Part shown: in pieces, positions 26,414-36,005 of the stretch | Position numbering within the stretch: the stretch's first letter is position 1 | How the letters are laid out: each line of letters begins with the position of its first letter | Notes under the pieces: generated by a model | The model's input: only the letters and a program-made list of their open reading frames with translations | The model's database searches: none | Told to the model about the DNA's origin: nothing | Assembly: GCF_019740315.1 (NCBI RefSeq) | Contig: NZ_JAHXZR010000001.1 | Span: 682,001-746,000, forward strand | DNA from: Oceanobacter mangrovi | GTDB taxonomy: Bacteria; Pseudomonadota; Gammaproteobacteria; Pseudomonadales; Oceanobacteraceae | Direction of reading: 5' to 3' | Length of the DNA: 64,000 nt | Position numbers and translations under genes: made by a program

Positions 26414-28157
26414 GAGATGGCTCCTGCTGTTTACCGGTAACGCTGTCGGCTTGGGCGGTAAAACTGCCCTGCTGCAGCGTCAGGGTCTGGTCGGCACCGG
26501 CCAGTGTCGACGGCCGGTGACTGATCAAGATGCGGGTAGTGGTTGGGAACAGCCGGTCAAGCGCCTGAATCACTTGTTGTTCGGTCGCCTCATCCACCGC
26601 AGAGGTGGCTTCGTCGAGTACCAGTACTCGTGGTTGCTGTAACAGCGCGCGGGCAATTGCCAGCCGCTGTTTCTGGCCGCCGGACAGCCGTTGGCCGCGC
26701 TCGCCGAGCACGCTGTGAATGCCCTCTGGCAGCTGCTCAACCAGACCGTCGAGCTGAGCGTCATGGATGGCGCTGAGGATTTGCTGTTCACTGGCGTCCG
26801 GCGCGGCATAACGGAGGTTCTCCCGCAAGCTGCCCCGGAACAGGGTGATGTCCTGTGAGACCACAGCAACAGCCCGTCGCAGTTCTGCCAGCGGCACGCT
26901 GCGGATGTCGGTTCCATCCAGCAGAATACGCCCCTGTGGCGGATCAAAATGCCGTTGCAGCAGGTCGATCAGGGTCGATTTACCGACCCCGGAAGCACCT
27001 GTCAGGGCGACTTTCTGGCCCGCGGGAATATGGGCTGACAGCCGTTCGAACAGCGGCGGCCGATTGGGGTACTGGTAACTCAACTGTTCGATGCTGAGCT
27101 GGCCGGGACTGGTAACTGTCGGCAGTGATTCAGGCTTGATGGGTTCGCAGACATCAGCCTGATAGTCGCGCAACTCGGCGACCCGGTTGAGGCTGACACT
27201 CATACGCTGGATTGCCACATACAGCCCTAACAGGCTGTTGACCGGCCCGGTGGCCATGCCCAGATAGGTGGAAAAGGCGATCAGTGAACCCAGTTGCCAC
27301 TGGCCGTTAATCACCCACCAACCGCCGATCAGAAACGCTGCTGCCCGGGTGATTGAGGTCAGCGTCGAGGGCACCGCTGAGGTGAAAAATTCAGTTACCT
27401 GCAACGACAGCAACTGATTCAGATAACGGTCGCTGAAACCGCCCAGCCGTTGTTGTTCATGCTGCTGGCGGCCGCTGGCCTGAATAAACTTGGTAGCCGG
27501 CAGGGTTTCGACCAGAAAGCTGGAAATATCCGTCGCCCGTTCACGGGTTTCGCGCGTCTGCTGTTCGACCTTGCGGCGCATCCAGCGTAACCACAGCACT
27601 TCAAACGGAATCAGCACAACGACCAGCAGTGACAGCTGCCACGACAGGCTCAGCAGCAGCGCCACCGCGCCGATCAAACCAATCACCGAACTGATGGCGG
27701 CAAACAGGCTGTCGACGGCAAAACGCTGGATCTGCGAGACGTCGCCATCCATGCGCGACAGCAGGTCGCCTAACCGTCGTTCGGCAAAAAAGTTGGGCGA
27801 CAGGGTTTGCAGATGGCGGTAAATATCGCGCCGTAATTCAAACAGAATGGTGCCGGACAAACGGGTGTGCAAATACCGGTTAAGTCCGGATAACGCCGTG
27901 CCCAACAGGCCGACCAGCACCATGGCGGCGGCAATCAGAACCAGCTGTGGATAGTCCTGTGCCAGCAGACCATCATCAATCAGTAACTTGGTCAGCCAGG
28001 GTTGCAGCAGCACAATGGCGGTGCCGAACAGCGACAGTCCCAGCAGCCCGAGAATCTGTCGCCGGTGTGGCTGCACAAAGCTGTACAGCCAGCGCAGGCT
28101 GGCTTCCAGTTGATGCTGGTGGTCGGCCTGAATCAGCCGCGCCAAACGGGCGATCAT
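26406..28157 (-). CDS. qhpF: QhpF-like ABC exporter (fused TMD-NBD)
   Basis: Type I ABC exporter half-transporter, 583 residues. N-terminal six-helix domain (about 30-330), then an ATPase domain with Walker A (GASGVGKST), signature LSGGQKQRLAIARAL and Walker B (VLVLDEATSAVDE). In the qhp system the ABC transporter is thought to move the modified gamma-subunit to the periplasm, since that protein has no Sec signal. The ATG overlaps the stop of the upstream regulator gene by 4 bp. Confidence 0.89.
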   Translation of the reverse strand: MIARLARLIQADHQHQLEASLRWLYSFVQPHRRQILGLLGLSLFGTAIVLLQPWLTKLLIDDGLLAQDYPQLVLIAAAMVLVGLLGTALSGLNRYLHTRLSGTILFELRRDIYRHLQTLSPNFFAERRLGDLLSRMDGDVSQIQRFAVDSLFAAISSVIGLIGAVALLLSLSWQLSLLVVVLIPFEVLWLRWMRRKVEQQTRETRERATDISSFLVETLPATKFIQASGRQQHEQQRLGGFSDRYLNQLLSLQVTEFFTSAVPSTLTSITRAAAFLIGGWWVINGQWQLGSLIAFSTYLGMATGPVNSLLGLYVAIQRMSVSLNRVAELRDYQADVCEPIKPESLPTVTSPGQLSIEQLSYQYPNRPPLFERLSAHIPAGQKVALTGASGVGKSTLIDLLQRHFDPPQGRILLDGTDIRSVPLAELRRAVAVVSQDITLFRGSLRENLRYAAPDASEQQILSAIHDAQLDGLVEQLPEGIHSVLGERGQRLSGGQKQRLAIARALLQQPRVLVLDEATSAVDEATEQQVIQALDRLFPTTTRILISHRPSTLAGADQTLTLQQGSFTAQADSVTGKQQEPSHA

Positions 28158-30109
28158 CGGCTGGCTCCGGGCATTTCGCGGATCTTGCGATAGAGCGTCG
28201 CGCGGCTGATACCCAGCGCGTTGGCGGCAGCGGAAACGTTGCCGTTGTGCTTGTCGAGGGCCTGGCGAATCAGCACGGATTCGTTATCCTGCAGCAGCCC
28301 GGACTTCTGCGCCGGTTGCTCCAGTTCTTCGAGGAAATCTGGCGTCAGGTGCTCATCGGTGAGCTGGTTTTCGTGGTTTTCCATAAACGCCAGCGCCACT
28401 TGCAGCACCATCTGTAACTGCCGCACGTTACCGGGCCAGTGATAACTCTTCAGCCGCGCCAGCAGGCCGGGCTCAATGCTGACATCGCTGCGGCCTTCAG
28501 CCTGCATCAGCCGTTGCAACAAGCTGCCAAAGTCACTGCGTTCGCGCAGGGGTGGCAATGTGATGGTGACGCCGTTAAGGCGGTAGAACAGGTCTTCCCG
28601 GAACAGGCCTTCGGCGACCATTTGTTTGAGATTGCGGTGAGTGGCACCGATTACCTGCACGTCGAGTGGAATATCCTCGGCTGCTCCCAATGGCTGAATA
28701 CGACGCTCCTGTAACACCCGTAACAGCCGGGCTTGCAGGTCCAGCGGCATATCGCCGATTTCATCAAGGAACAGGGTGCCACCGTTAGCCTGTTCCAGGC
28801 GGCCTTTCATGCCGCCCTTGCGGGAACCGGTAAAGGCTCCTTCGCGATAACCAAACAGTTCGGATTCGATCAGGTTTTCCGGAATTGCCGCGCAGTTTAC
28901 GGCCACAAACGGCTGGCCATGGCGCTGGCTGGCACGATGCAGACTGCGTGCTGCGACTTCCTTGCCGGTGCCGGTTTCGCCACGCAACAGCACCGGAATG
29001 CAACGGTCGAGGGCTTTCAAGCTCATCCCGAACGAGCGTTGCAGCGCTGGCGCCCAGTCGTCGCTGGCGACTTCCGGGTTCATTGAACCGTTCGGCCGAA
29101 CCGATGGGCTGGTGGATTTGAGGCTGACCAGGGCTGACTGACTGCCGTTGTGGGCAAGCCGGAAATACAGCTTGCCGAGTGGAGTGCGGCGTTGGGCAAT
29201 ACCCTGACTGCGGGAGTCCTGCATGGCGGCCAGCAAATCCCCCAGGCCAACATCCAGTAACTGACGGATGTTCAGTCCCAGCAGCCCTTCACGTTCACGC
29301 TTCAGCAATTGGCAGCCAACACTGTTGACCGCGCAGACATGACCGCTGTCATCCAGCGCCAGCAGCCCCTGCCAGCTGGATCTGAGATAGTGCTGGCCAG
29401 CATGAAAGGCAATCACCAGCTGCTGTAGGCACTGGCGGAAAAAGATTCGGCTTTCGATATTGCGCACCGCAAAGGTCACCAGACTGTTGGTGTCCTGCTG
29501 GGTGCCGAGACGGCCATGGCGGGTGATGTCGAGAATGCCGACCAGTTCGCCCTGGCTGTCGTGAATCGGTGCGCCGGAGCAGCTGAAGCCAGCCAGGCTT
29601 TCGAGATAATGCTCGCCCTGCCGGATATGAATCGGCTGACGATCCTGCAATACCGTGCCCAGCGCATTGGTACCAAACAGGCTTTCCTGCCAGCTGACAC
29701 CGGGCTGCAGCCACTGTGACAACTGATCCTGATACTGCGCTTGTCCACGGCAACTCAACACTTTGGCATCGGCGTTGGCCAGTACGATACAGACCTCGTT
29801 GCCCATGTGATGGTAAAGGGTGTCGATGTCGGCCATGGCGCAATTCAACAGCCAGTCGTGCTGCTCCAGCAGGCTGCGCACACTGTCAGCCTGTTCCGGC
29901 TCTGGCTCGGCGGGCGTCTGGTAACCGACCCCGGCGCGGAAACTGCGACGCCAGGAAAACTCGATTTCCGGCCGCAGGAAACCCACCGGCACCTCGCCAT
30001 GCAGCCGCATATGCTCACGCGCTGCGCGCGCCATACCGGCAGTATTGTTGGCAATGTAGCCGCTGTAACGCTGTTGCGATGGGGAAGGGATATCGATCAC
30101 GCTGGACAC
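28154..30109 (-). CDS. AcoR-like sigma-54-dependent regulator in the qhp locus
   Basis: 651-residue enhancer-binding protein. Order: GAF-type sensor (about 75-230), PAS-like segment (about 240-330), AAA+ domain with Walker A (GETGTGKEVAAR), loop GAFTGS (final Ala of GAFTGA is Ser) and Walker B (GTLFLDEIGDM), then a Fis-type HTH (NVSAAANALGISRATLYRKI). It is encoded upstream of qhpF with a 4-bp overlap and downstream of the repeat array. In Paracoccus the qhp regulator is AraC-type, so this would be a different solution. A candidate sigma-54 element lies upstream of qhpA (35679-35694). The inducer is presumably an amine or derived aldehyde; that is inference. Confidence 0.88.
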   Translation of the reverse strand: MSSVIDIPSPSQQRYSGYIANNTAGMARAAREHMRLHGEVPVGFLRPEIEFSWRRSFRAGVGYQTPAEPEPEQADSVRSLLEQHDWLLNCAMADIDTLYHHMGNEVCIVLANADAKVLSCRGQAQYQDQLSQWLQPGVSWQESLFGTNALGTVLQDRQPIHIRQGEHYLESLAGFSCSGAPIHDSQGELVGILDITRHGRLGTQQDTNSLVTFAVRNIESRIFFRQCLQQLVIAFHAGQHYLRSSWQGLLALDDSGHVCAVNSVGCQLLKREREGLLGLNIRQLLDVGLGDLLAAMQDSRSQGIAQRRTPLGKLYFRLAHNGSQSALVSLKSTSPSVRPNGSMNPEVASDDWAPALQRSFGMSLKALDRCIPVLLRGETGTGKEVAARSLHRASQRHGQPFVAVNCAAIPENLIESELFGYREGAFTGSRKGGMKGRLEQANGGTLFLDEIGDMPLDLQARLLRVLQERRIQPLGAAEDIPLDVQVIGATHRNLKQMVAEGLFREDLFYRLNGVTITLPPLRERSDFGSLLQRLMQAEGRSDVSIEPGLLARLKSYHWPGNVRQLQMVLQVALAFMENHENQLTDEHLTPDFLEELEQPAQKSGLLQDNESVLIRQALDKHNGNVSAAANALGISRATLYRKIREMPGASR

Positions 30110-30989
30110 CTTGATACTCCTGACCTGATTACTGTCATGGCTGCTATTGTTGGTGGCCGCTGGCTGGGGGCGTTATCACAGATGTGCAAGGTCGTCTGGT
30201 GCCAGCCCGGGTTTGGCGGGTGGTTGTAACAAAGCTGACAAAGTGTGGGCCAAGGTGGTGCAGAGGAGTTGTTGACGACAATGAACGTCTGTCTCCCTGA
30301 ACGCGCAGCGATTCAGGGTCCATACGGTATGGAATCTTGCTCTGCTGCATGGGTCCTGAAGCAAGTTCAGGACGACGCGAAGAGGGAAGACAGCTCTTCA
30401 TTCATCGTCTCCCTGAACGCGCAGCGATTCAGGGTCCATTCGGTATGGAATCTTGCTCTGCTGCATAGGTCCTGAAGCAAGTTCAGGACGAGGTCACGAG
30501 GGAAGGCAGCCTTTCATTTATCGTCTCCCTGAACGCGCAGCGATTCAGGGTCCATTCGGTATGGAATCTTGCTCTGCTGCATAGGTCCTGAAGCAAGTTC
30601 AGGACGACGCGAAGAGGGAAGGCAGCCTTTCATTTATCGTCGCCCTGAACGCGCAGCGATTCAGGCTCCATACGGTATGGAGTCTTGCTTTGCTGCATTG
30701 ATCCTGAAGCAAGTTCAGGATGACGTGACGTTGATTCATCGTCTCCCTGAACGCGCAGCGATTCAGGGTCCATACGGTATGGAATCTTGCTCGGCGGCAT
30801 GGCTCCTGAAGCAAGTTCAGGACGACGCTAAGAGGGAAGACAGCTCTTCATTCATCGTCGCCCTGAACGCGCAGCGATTCAGGGTCCATAGGGCATGGAA
30901 TCTTGCTCTGCCGTATGAGGCACGGCATACGTAGTCCTGGCCTGAGCAGCCCTGGCTACTCAGGCGCAGGTCGATCACCGTAAAGACGA
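30110..30989. repeat. 880-bp interval with six-copy tandem repeat array (mainly 116-bp period)
   Basis: Between qhpB and the regulator gene. Six units begin with CCCTGAACGCG at 30295, 30411, 30527, 30643, 30745 and 30861, spaced 116, 116, 116, 102 and 116 bp. Each unit holds hairpin H1 (CCCTGAACGCGCAGCGATTCAGGG), an imperfect CCATACGGTATGG palindrome and hairpin H2 (TCCTGAAGCAAGTTCAGGA), except the last, truncated after about 65 bp. Long open frames through the array are artefacts of its periodicity. H1/H2 modules recur in the array at 55657-55995. No gene seen in this interval. Confidence 0.9.
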
Positions 30990-32150
30990 TCAGCGTATGA
31001 ACGTCTGTAGGGTGGTCGGTGCGGTATCCCCGCCTGGCAGTTCCAGTTTGCCAATTTGCTTCAGGCTGTCAGCATCGTAGATGTTGAGGTCGTTGAAGGT
31101 GCCGCCGGTGTAGACCTTCTTGCCGTCCTTGCTGATCGCCAGACAGTAGTAGGAGTGGTCAACCGGGGTTTTGGCCAGCAGCTTTTTCTCCTTGATGTCG
31201 TACTTGGCGAGGTTGTTCAGTACGCCGTACATGATGTTGTCATCCGTGGGCGACTTGATACCGGTGAAGTAGATCTCGGTGAATTCAGCAAAGTCCTGGG
31301 TGGTGGTTTCACCGCTTTCCAGATCAACGTTGAAGTAGCCGTAGATCCACTCGGCGGTGTTCATATCGTAGCTTTCGTCCTGGAATTTGGCGGTGGTGTA
31401 AAGGATGGTGAAGTCCTTGTTCCAGGTCTGGATTGGCCAGATCGCCAGCACGTCCGGCTGGGCGTACAGCGGCCGGGTCCAGTTACGGGATGGAATCGCG
31501 ACTTCATATTCTCCGCTGTTGACGTCCATCTTGTAGATGTCGGCACCAGCGATGTACAGATCACCGTTGTCGCCGGTCATCATCAGAGAAGTCTGGCGTG
31601 GCAGCGGGAAGGTACGCACCGGTTTTGCATCCAGGCCAGCATCCGTCTTGTAGACCGCCAGACGGCTGTCTTCAACCCGATAGTGATCGCGGTACAGTTT
31701 GGTCGGGTTCTGGCCAACGTAGAGTTCGGAACCATCCGGGCTGACGGCAAAGCCGTACATTGAAATCGTACGCTCGTTATAGTCCTGCGACATGGCGGCC
31801 TTGAAGGTCACCTCACAGTTGTCCAGATCGATGCCGTAGAGGTTCTTGTAGTGGTTGCTGAGGATGTACACCGTGTGGTGATCCGGAGCCATGATCTGCG
31901 CACCCGGGCCAAAGTCGCCGGGCACCGGACAGCTCTTGTAGAGGCTGTCGCTGGCAACGTCGACCACATGGATCTGGTTCGGACGGTTGGCCATGATCAG
32001 GTATTCGTCACCCTGCTTGAGTGGCTTGGCAGCCAGGCTCAGGGTGTCGAGCGTGTCGGTTTTGGGCTGGTTGCTGGAGCAACCAGCCATCGTTGCCAGC
32101 AGGCCAGCGGCCATGAGGCCTGGCAAGGTCTTGTTGATTGTCAGTTTCAT
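30990..32150 (-). CDS. qhpB: Quinohemoprotein amine dehydrogenase beta subunit
   Basis: Seven-bladed YVTN-type beta-propeller subunit of periplasmic QHNDH. From the ATG at 32150, with AGGAG eight to nine bases upstream, the protein has a basic-hydrophobic leader MKLTINKTLPGLMAAGLLATMAGCSSN; the LxxC-like end could be a lipobox or a signal peptidase I site. Propeller-like repeats include LYVGQNPTKLYRD and VYTGGTFNDLNIYDADSLKQIG. 386 residues. The start is 16 bp after the qhpC stop. Confidence 0.92.
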   Translation of the reverse strand: MKLTINKTLPGLMAAGLLATMAGCSSNQPKTDTLDTLSLAAKPLKQGDEYLIMANRPNQIHVVDVASDSLYKSCPVPGDFGPGAQIMAPDHHTVYILSNHYKNLYGIDLDNCEVTFKAAMSQDYNERTISMYGFAVSPDGSELYVGQNPTKLYRDHYRVEDSRLAVYKTDAGLDAKPVRTFPLPRQTSLMMTGDNGDLYIAGADIYKMDVNSGEYEVAIPSRNWTRPLYAQPDVLAIWPIQTWNKDFTILYTTAKFQDESYDMNTAEWIYGYFNVDLESGETTTQDFAEFTEIYFTGIKSPTDDNIMYGVLNNLAKYDIKEKKLLAKTPVDHSYYCLAISKDGKKVYTGGTFNDLNIYDADSLKQIGKLELPGGDTAPTTLQTFIR

Positions 32151-32166
32151 CGCGTTGGGCTCCTGC

Positions 32167-32493
32167 TTATTCCTTGTCTTCCGGGAATACAGTTCCCAGG
32201 TTTCGCCAGTTGTCTTTGGTGCTCGCGGCTTTTTCATCCCAGTCCGGATAGGTGTTCATCATGTCCGGTACCTGGGCAGGCCACCAACAAGGGTCGGAAC
32301 AGCCATAGAGGTCGGATTCCATTGGCTGACACAGCGAGGCGACACCGCCAAAGGCGTCGACTTCCCAGCCCGGGTCGAAGGTGGCGGTACAACCGGCCAC
32401 CGAACCCATGGCGGTGACTTCTTCAATCTTGTCTTCTGCGGCGGCTTGCTTGAGCAGCTGGGCCTTGTTGTTGATTGCTTTCAAATGTTTCAT
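32167..32493 (-). CDS. qhpC: Quinohemoprotein amine dehydrogenase gamma subunit precursor (CTQ-bearing)
   Basis: Small catalytic subunit that carries cysteine tryptophylquinone and three Cys-to-Asp/Glu thioether crosslinks. 108 residues: a 28-residue leader (ends EEVTA) and an 80-residue core. With the core numbered from Met29, all the reported crosslink positions are present: Cys7-Glu16, Cys27-Asp33, Cys41-Asp49 and Cys37-Trp43 (precursor Cys35/Glu44, Cys55/Asp61, Cys69/Asp77, Cys65/Trp71). The core has exactly these four Cys. No Sec or Tat signal is visible, consistent with modification in the cytoplasm before export. The start overlaps the qhpD stop by 4 bp (ATGA). Confidence 0.96.
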   Translation of the reverse strand: MKHLKAINNKAQLLKQAAAEDKIEEVTAMGSVAGCTATFDPGWEVDAFGGVASLCQPMESDLYGCSDPCWWPAQVPDMMNTYPDWDEKAASTKDNWRNLGTVFPEDKE

Positions 32494-33923
32494 ACGCTCG
32501 CCCTCCGCGGCGAAATAAACTGGTCAATGAAGGACGGATTGGCGGCCATGATGCGGCTGTAAACTTCGATGCCGAAGTCGATCCAGTCGCGCATCAGGTC
32601 GCAGTAGTGGTAAGTCGGGTGAGCAGCATCGCCATAGCGGGCATAGCTTTCGTGGTAACAGCCGCCAGAGCAGAGGTTACGGATACGACAGCTGGCACAG
32701 CCGGTGTCGGTGCGATCCAGTCGCTGCGACAGAAATTCGCCCAGTTCCACCTGTTGCACGCCGGTGCTGACGTTGCCGAAGGTTGGCAGGTCGGAGCCGG
32801 TGAAACGGTGGCACAGGTTGAGATCACCTTCGTGGTCGACCGCCAGCATCTTCAGGCCGGCACCACACGGCAGTGACTTCTTGTGACCTTCGTGGATGTC
32901 GGTGATCAGCTGATGCATGTTGGAGAAACCGATGTTGCGGTGCTCCAGTGCGGCTTCCAGATACTGGCGACCGAGGCGTTTCATGCCCTGGAAAACCTCG
33001 TTGAGCTCTTCACCCGTGAGGTTGTAGCTGGCGACGTCACCGGAGGTGACTGGCGCAAAACCGACTTCGGCAAAACCCATGTCGTTGAACAGGTGATCCC
33101 AGATTTGCTCGACCGCCGTGGTACCACGAGTGAGGGTCACACGGGCGCCGACCGGACGGCTGGTATAGCGTTCCAGCAGCCGCAGGGCCTTGCGACGCAC
33201 GACGTCATAGGTGCCCTGGCCACCAACGGTGATGCGGTTCTTGTCGTGAATTGCTTTGGGGCCATCAATACTGATCGACAGGCCAAAACGGTGGCTGTTG
33301 AGCCAGTCGATGATCTCGTCGGTCAACAGCGTGGCATTGGTGGTCATGACGTATTCGACGCGCTTGCCCAGCTCGGCAAAACGCTGGTCGCAATAATCGA
33401 CCACCTGTTCGATCAGTGCCTTGTTGCTGAGCGGTTCGCCACCAAAGAACACCACGGTGTAGAGCTTTTCGTCCGGCGACTGCTGGATCAGCATTTCGAC
33501 TGAGTCGATGGCGGTTTGCAGCGCCATCTTGCGACCGGCCGACGGCACGTCGAGGTCTTCCTTGTAGCAATAGGTGCAGCTCAGGTTGCAGCCGGTGTTG
33601 ACGTTCAGCACCACGGTGCTGAGGGCCAGCTTGTCGACTTTGGTTACCGGGCTTTCCGGACTCAGCGGGCGGCCATCGTTAACCATTTCCAGCGCGATCA
33701 GCTCGCTGATGGTTTCGTGAATCTCGTCTTCGCTGAAAGTCTGCTTCAACTCACCGATTAGCTGTTCGGCGCTTTTCTGGCCAGCGCGCAGGGCGTCGAT
33801 CACCCCGGCAGTCAGCTGGTCCATGTTGAACAGCGAGCTGGTGGGGATGTGGAACAGCAGTCGGCTGCCATCCACTGCCACTTCGTGGAGGTTGTTTTCG
33901 TTCAGTTGGAACATGACACCCAT
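32490..33923 (-). CDS. qhpD: Radical SAM peptide maturase QhpD
   Basis: Radical SAM/SPASM enzyme that installs the intrapeptidyl thioether bonds in QhpC. From the ATG at 33923: N-terminal peptide-binding region (about 1-95), CX3CX2C cluster Cys112-Cys116-Cys119 ([13 protein letters not shown]), and a C-terminal SPASM-like Cys set ([33 protein letters not shown]) for auxiliary Fe-S clusters. 477 residues. AGGAG is 7 bp before this ATG but only 1 bp before the alternative ATG at 33929. Encoded between the alpha and gamma subunits. Confidence 0.94.
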   Translation of the reverse strand: MGVMFQLNENNLHEVAVDGSRLLFHIPTSSLFNMDQLTAGVIDALRAGQKSAEQLIGELKQTFSEDEIHETISELIALEMVNDGRPLSPESPVTKVDKLALSTVVLNVNTGCNLSCTYCYKEDLDVPSAGRKMALQTAIDSVEMLIQQSPDEKLYTVVFFGGEPLSNKALIEQVVDYCDQRFAELGKRVEYVMTTNATLLTDEIIDWLNSHRFGLSISIDGPKAIHDKNRITVGGQGTYDVVRRKALRLLERYTSRPVGARVTLTRGTTAVEQIWDHLFNDMGFAEVGFAPVTSGDVASYNLTGEELNEVFQGMKRLGRQYLEAALEHRNIGFSNMHQLITDIHEGHKKSLPCGAGLKMLAVDHEGDLNLCHRFTGSDLPTFGNVSTGVQQVELGEFLSQRLDRTDTGCASCRIRNLCSGGCYHESYARYGDAAHPTYHYCDLMRDWIDFGIEVYSRIMAANPSFIDQFISPRRASV

Positions 33924-34019
33924 GGTCATTCTCCTGTGTTTGTTCAGGTTGGGCGTTCGCTCGAACGCCCGTCAGGCAGAGCAGCGTGGTCACGCCAGTC
34001 TGCGGACAACAGAGAGTGC

Positions 34020-35594
34020 TTACGGGATTGGTGGATTGTTCCAGCGCTGTACGGTAACGATCAGTTCGGCGTCGGCGCTCTGGCCTTCAGCCGTACCGGT
34101 AACGATCAGGTGACCGGCGTTGTTGGTCATCATGCGGCGTTCCGGGTTCGGGCCAGCACCAGCGGTGGTGAACACGCCGGTTTGTGGGTTGAGGTAACCG
34201 GAGAAGCCAACGTCGTTATCTTCCTTGGCCACTTCATCGAAGGGTGCAACGGACCAGTTGGCGGGCACCATGCCGATGACGAAGTCGTCAGCGGTGCCTG
34301 GCTTGCCGTCTTTACCGGCCGACATAGCCTGGGCTTCAAAATGCGCGGACAGGTTAGGGGTTGAACCACCGTTGCCACCAATACGGGCGACGGCGTAGTC
34401 CGGTACCACCTTGATGCTGTCGATCTTGCTATAAACCGCCAGTTCGCCACCTTTGGCCTTGCCAACGGTTACTGCCTGAATGCCTTCGACGTTCTGGTCG
34501 GCACGGGCGCGCAGCCTGATCACACTGTCGCCTTCACGTTGCAGCGACACTATGGTGATGCCCTTGCCGAGATTCGGCATACCGGCCAGCTTGCTGCCAA
34601 CAATGGTCAGCTCGGCTTCGGTACCGGCTTTCAGGTAGCCAGGCTGGACCGCGAGGATTTCGCTGCTGGTGTTGTCGGCGTGGCTGGCAACAATGTCGAT
34701 GCCCATGCTGTCGTCGTCGACGTTGAACATCCGGCCGGTGATCTTGCCGTTGTGGATGGCAAACACCTGACGCATTTTCAGGCCATCAATGGTCAGCGTG
34801 CCGCGCCATTCGTAACCGGTGTAGATAATCGCGGTGCCGGAACCACTAACAGGCGTTCCATCGGCGTATTGGCCGTCCAGGGTGATGGCGTACTGGTCTG
34901 CGCCTTCGGTAGCGGTGGCTGTCATGGTGGCAACCAGATCGCCCTTGCCTGGCATATGACCAGCAACCGTCCAGCTACCGGCAACCGGGCCGGCATTGCT
35001 GCCTTGCCACTGGCTCCAGGCGCTGGTTTGCATTGGCTGTTGCTGGCTCAGCATTGGCACCATCTGGTTGAGGACAATCGGGAACCAGTCACGGTCACGA
35101 GCCAGACTCTGGTATTCCGCGGATGGGTACTGACCGAGGTGGAAGTGGGCCAGGTGTTCCCATTCACCAGCTTCACGATGCTGCAGCATCACACGGGCAC
35201 CGGAGTGACAACGGGCGCAGGTCTCGGTGAAGGTCTGGTCTTCAAATTCCTCACGGGTGTTCAAACGACGTTCCAGAATGTAGCGGTAGTCTGCGGCTTC
35301 AGACGGTGCCAGGCCCTGGCTGTCGGCGAGATATTTCACCAGCGTGCGACGGTCGGCATCCGAAATTTTCAGACCGTGCATCTGCTGCATCCGGGCGATG
35401 GTCATCAACCAGCCTTCCGGCGTTTTGCGCTGGTGGCTGATACGGCTGAATTCGTTGTTGCCTTCTGCGGTGTGGCAGGCAATACAGCTGCTGTTCATGA
35501 TGGCATGGGCGTCGGCGGCGTTATCGGCCACAGCCCAGCTGCTGCCAGCGGCCAACAGGGCCAGCGTCAGCGGTTTGATCAGGTGGTTCTTCAA
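34020..35594 (-). CDS. qhpA: Quinohemoprotein amine dehydrogenase alpha subunit (dihaem cytochrome c)
   Basis: Periplasmic electron-transfer subunit that takes electrons from the CTQ cofactor. I choose a TTG start at 35594: AGGAG is 8 bp upstream and the product begins with a clean Sec signal (MKNHLIKPLTLALLAAGSSWAVA); a GTG start at 35618 would place that Shine-Dalgarno inside the gene. Two haem-binding motifs, CIACH (37-41) and CARCH (126-130), lie in the N-terminal cytochrome domain; the rest is the beta-rich QHNDH alpha region. 524 residues. First gene of the qhp operon. Confidence 0.94.
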   Translation of the reverse strand: MKNHLIKPLTLALLAAGSSWAVADNAADAHAIMNSSCIACHTAEGNNEFSRISHQRKTPEGWLMTIARMQQMHGLKISDADRRTLVKYLADSQGLAPSEAADYRYILERRLNTREEFEDQTFTETCARCHSGARVMLQHREAGEWEHLAHFHLGQYPSAEYQSLARDRDWFPIVLNQMVPMLSQQQPMQTSAWSQWQGSNAGPVAGSWTVAGHMPGKGDLVATMTATATEGADQYAITLDGQYADGTPVSGSGTAIIYTGYEWRGTLTIDGLKMRQVFAIHNGKITGRMFNVDDDSMGIDIVASHADNTSSEILAVQPGYLKAGTEAELTIVGSKLAGMPNLGKGITIVSLQREGDSVIRLRARADQNVEGIQAVTVGKAKGGELAVYSKIDSIKVVPDYAVARIGGNGGSTPNLSAHFEAQAMSAGKDGKPGTADDFVIGMVPANWSVAPFDEVAKEDNDVGFSGYLNPQTGVFTTAGAGPNPERRMMTNNAGHLIVTGTAEGQSADAELIVTVQRWNNPPIP

Positions 35595-35678
35595 GGTCAG
35601 TTCTCCTGAGACGGTCACTGAGAGGCCTGTGACGGTCGATCCGCCAGGCTCTTTTGTATCGGGTCATGGAAAACAGTC

Positions 35679-35694
35679 CCAGAAACTGTGCCAG
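35679..35694 (-). promoter_or_regulatory. Candidate sigma-54 -24 element upstream of qhpA
   Basis: On the minus strand CTGGCAC (35694-35688) matches the sigma-54 -24 block perfectly; the -12 block reads CTGG instead of TTGC after five bases. It is 85-100 bp upstream of the qhpA start. The adjacent sigma-54 regulator gene makes it worth noting, but the weak -12 block keeps confidence low. Confidence 0.35.
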
Positions 35695-35875
35695 TTTTTA
35701 AAAGTCCAATAAAAACAAATGGTTATGGGTTTTTAGATGAAGGATTTGGCGAATGTTGCTGTTGCAGCAAGAGACGCCGTCTCAGATTGAGACAGACAGA
35801 GCCAGCCTGGCAGATGGCGTTTTCGAAGGTGATTTGGCTTGCGTAATCTTGTTCGCTTAATCCATTTAGTCTGGA

Positions 35876-35938
35876 GCGGGAGCGCAGGCGTCCCGCCTGC
35901 ATAACGGCTTGGTGCGGGCGGGACGCCCGCGCTCCCGC
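35876..35938. repeat. Large REP-like palindrome (GCGGGAGCG family)
   Basis: GCGGGAGCGCAGGCGTCCCG and its inverted copy GCGGGACGCCCGCGCTCCCGC flank a short loop. A near copy is at 61246-61312. The two positions, both in promoter-side gaps, suggest a dispersed intergenic element. Confidence 0.8.
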
Positions 35939-36005
35939 ATGAATGACGGTATTTCACTGGGAGAAGTGATAGCGCGGGCATTGCCCACGCTATCCGCTGT
36001 CTTGC

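Larger units (their letters stand above)
35595..36005. other. 411-bp region between qhpA promoter side and mobA end
   Basis: No gene seen. Holds the candidate sigma-54 site for qhpA at 35679-35694 and a large palindromic repeat at 35876-35938. The rest is A/T-rich around 35700-35740, as expected for promoter DNA. Confidence 0.5.

Noticed and set aside
30295-30925. CRISPR array interpretation of the 116-bp repeats
   Set aside because: Units are near-identical throughout with no short repeat/unique spacer alternation and no cas genes nearby.
30245-30934. Open frames of 76-121 codons across the repeat array (both strands)
   Set aside because: They repeat the same peptide with each array unit, because the period is close to a multiple of three, and lack ribosome sites and homology.
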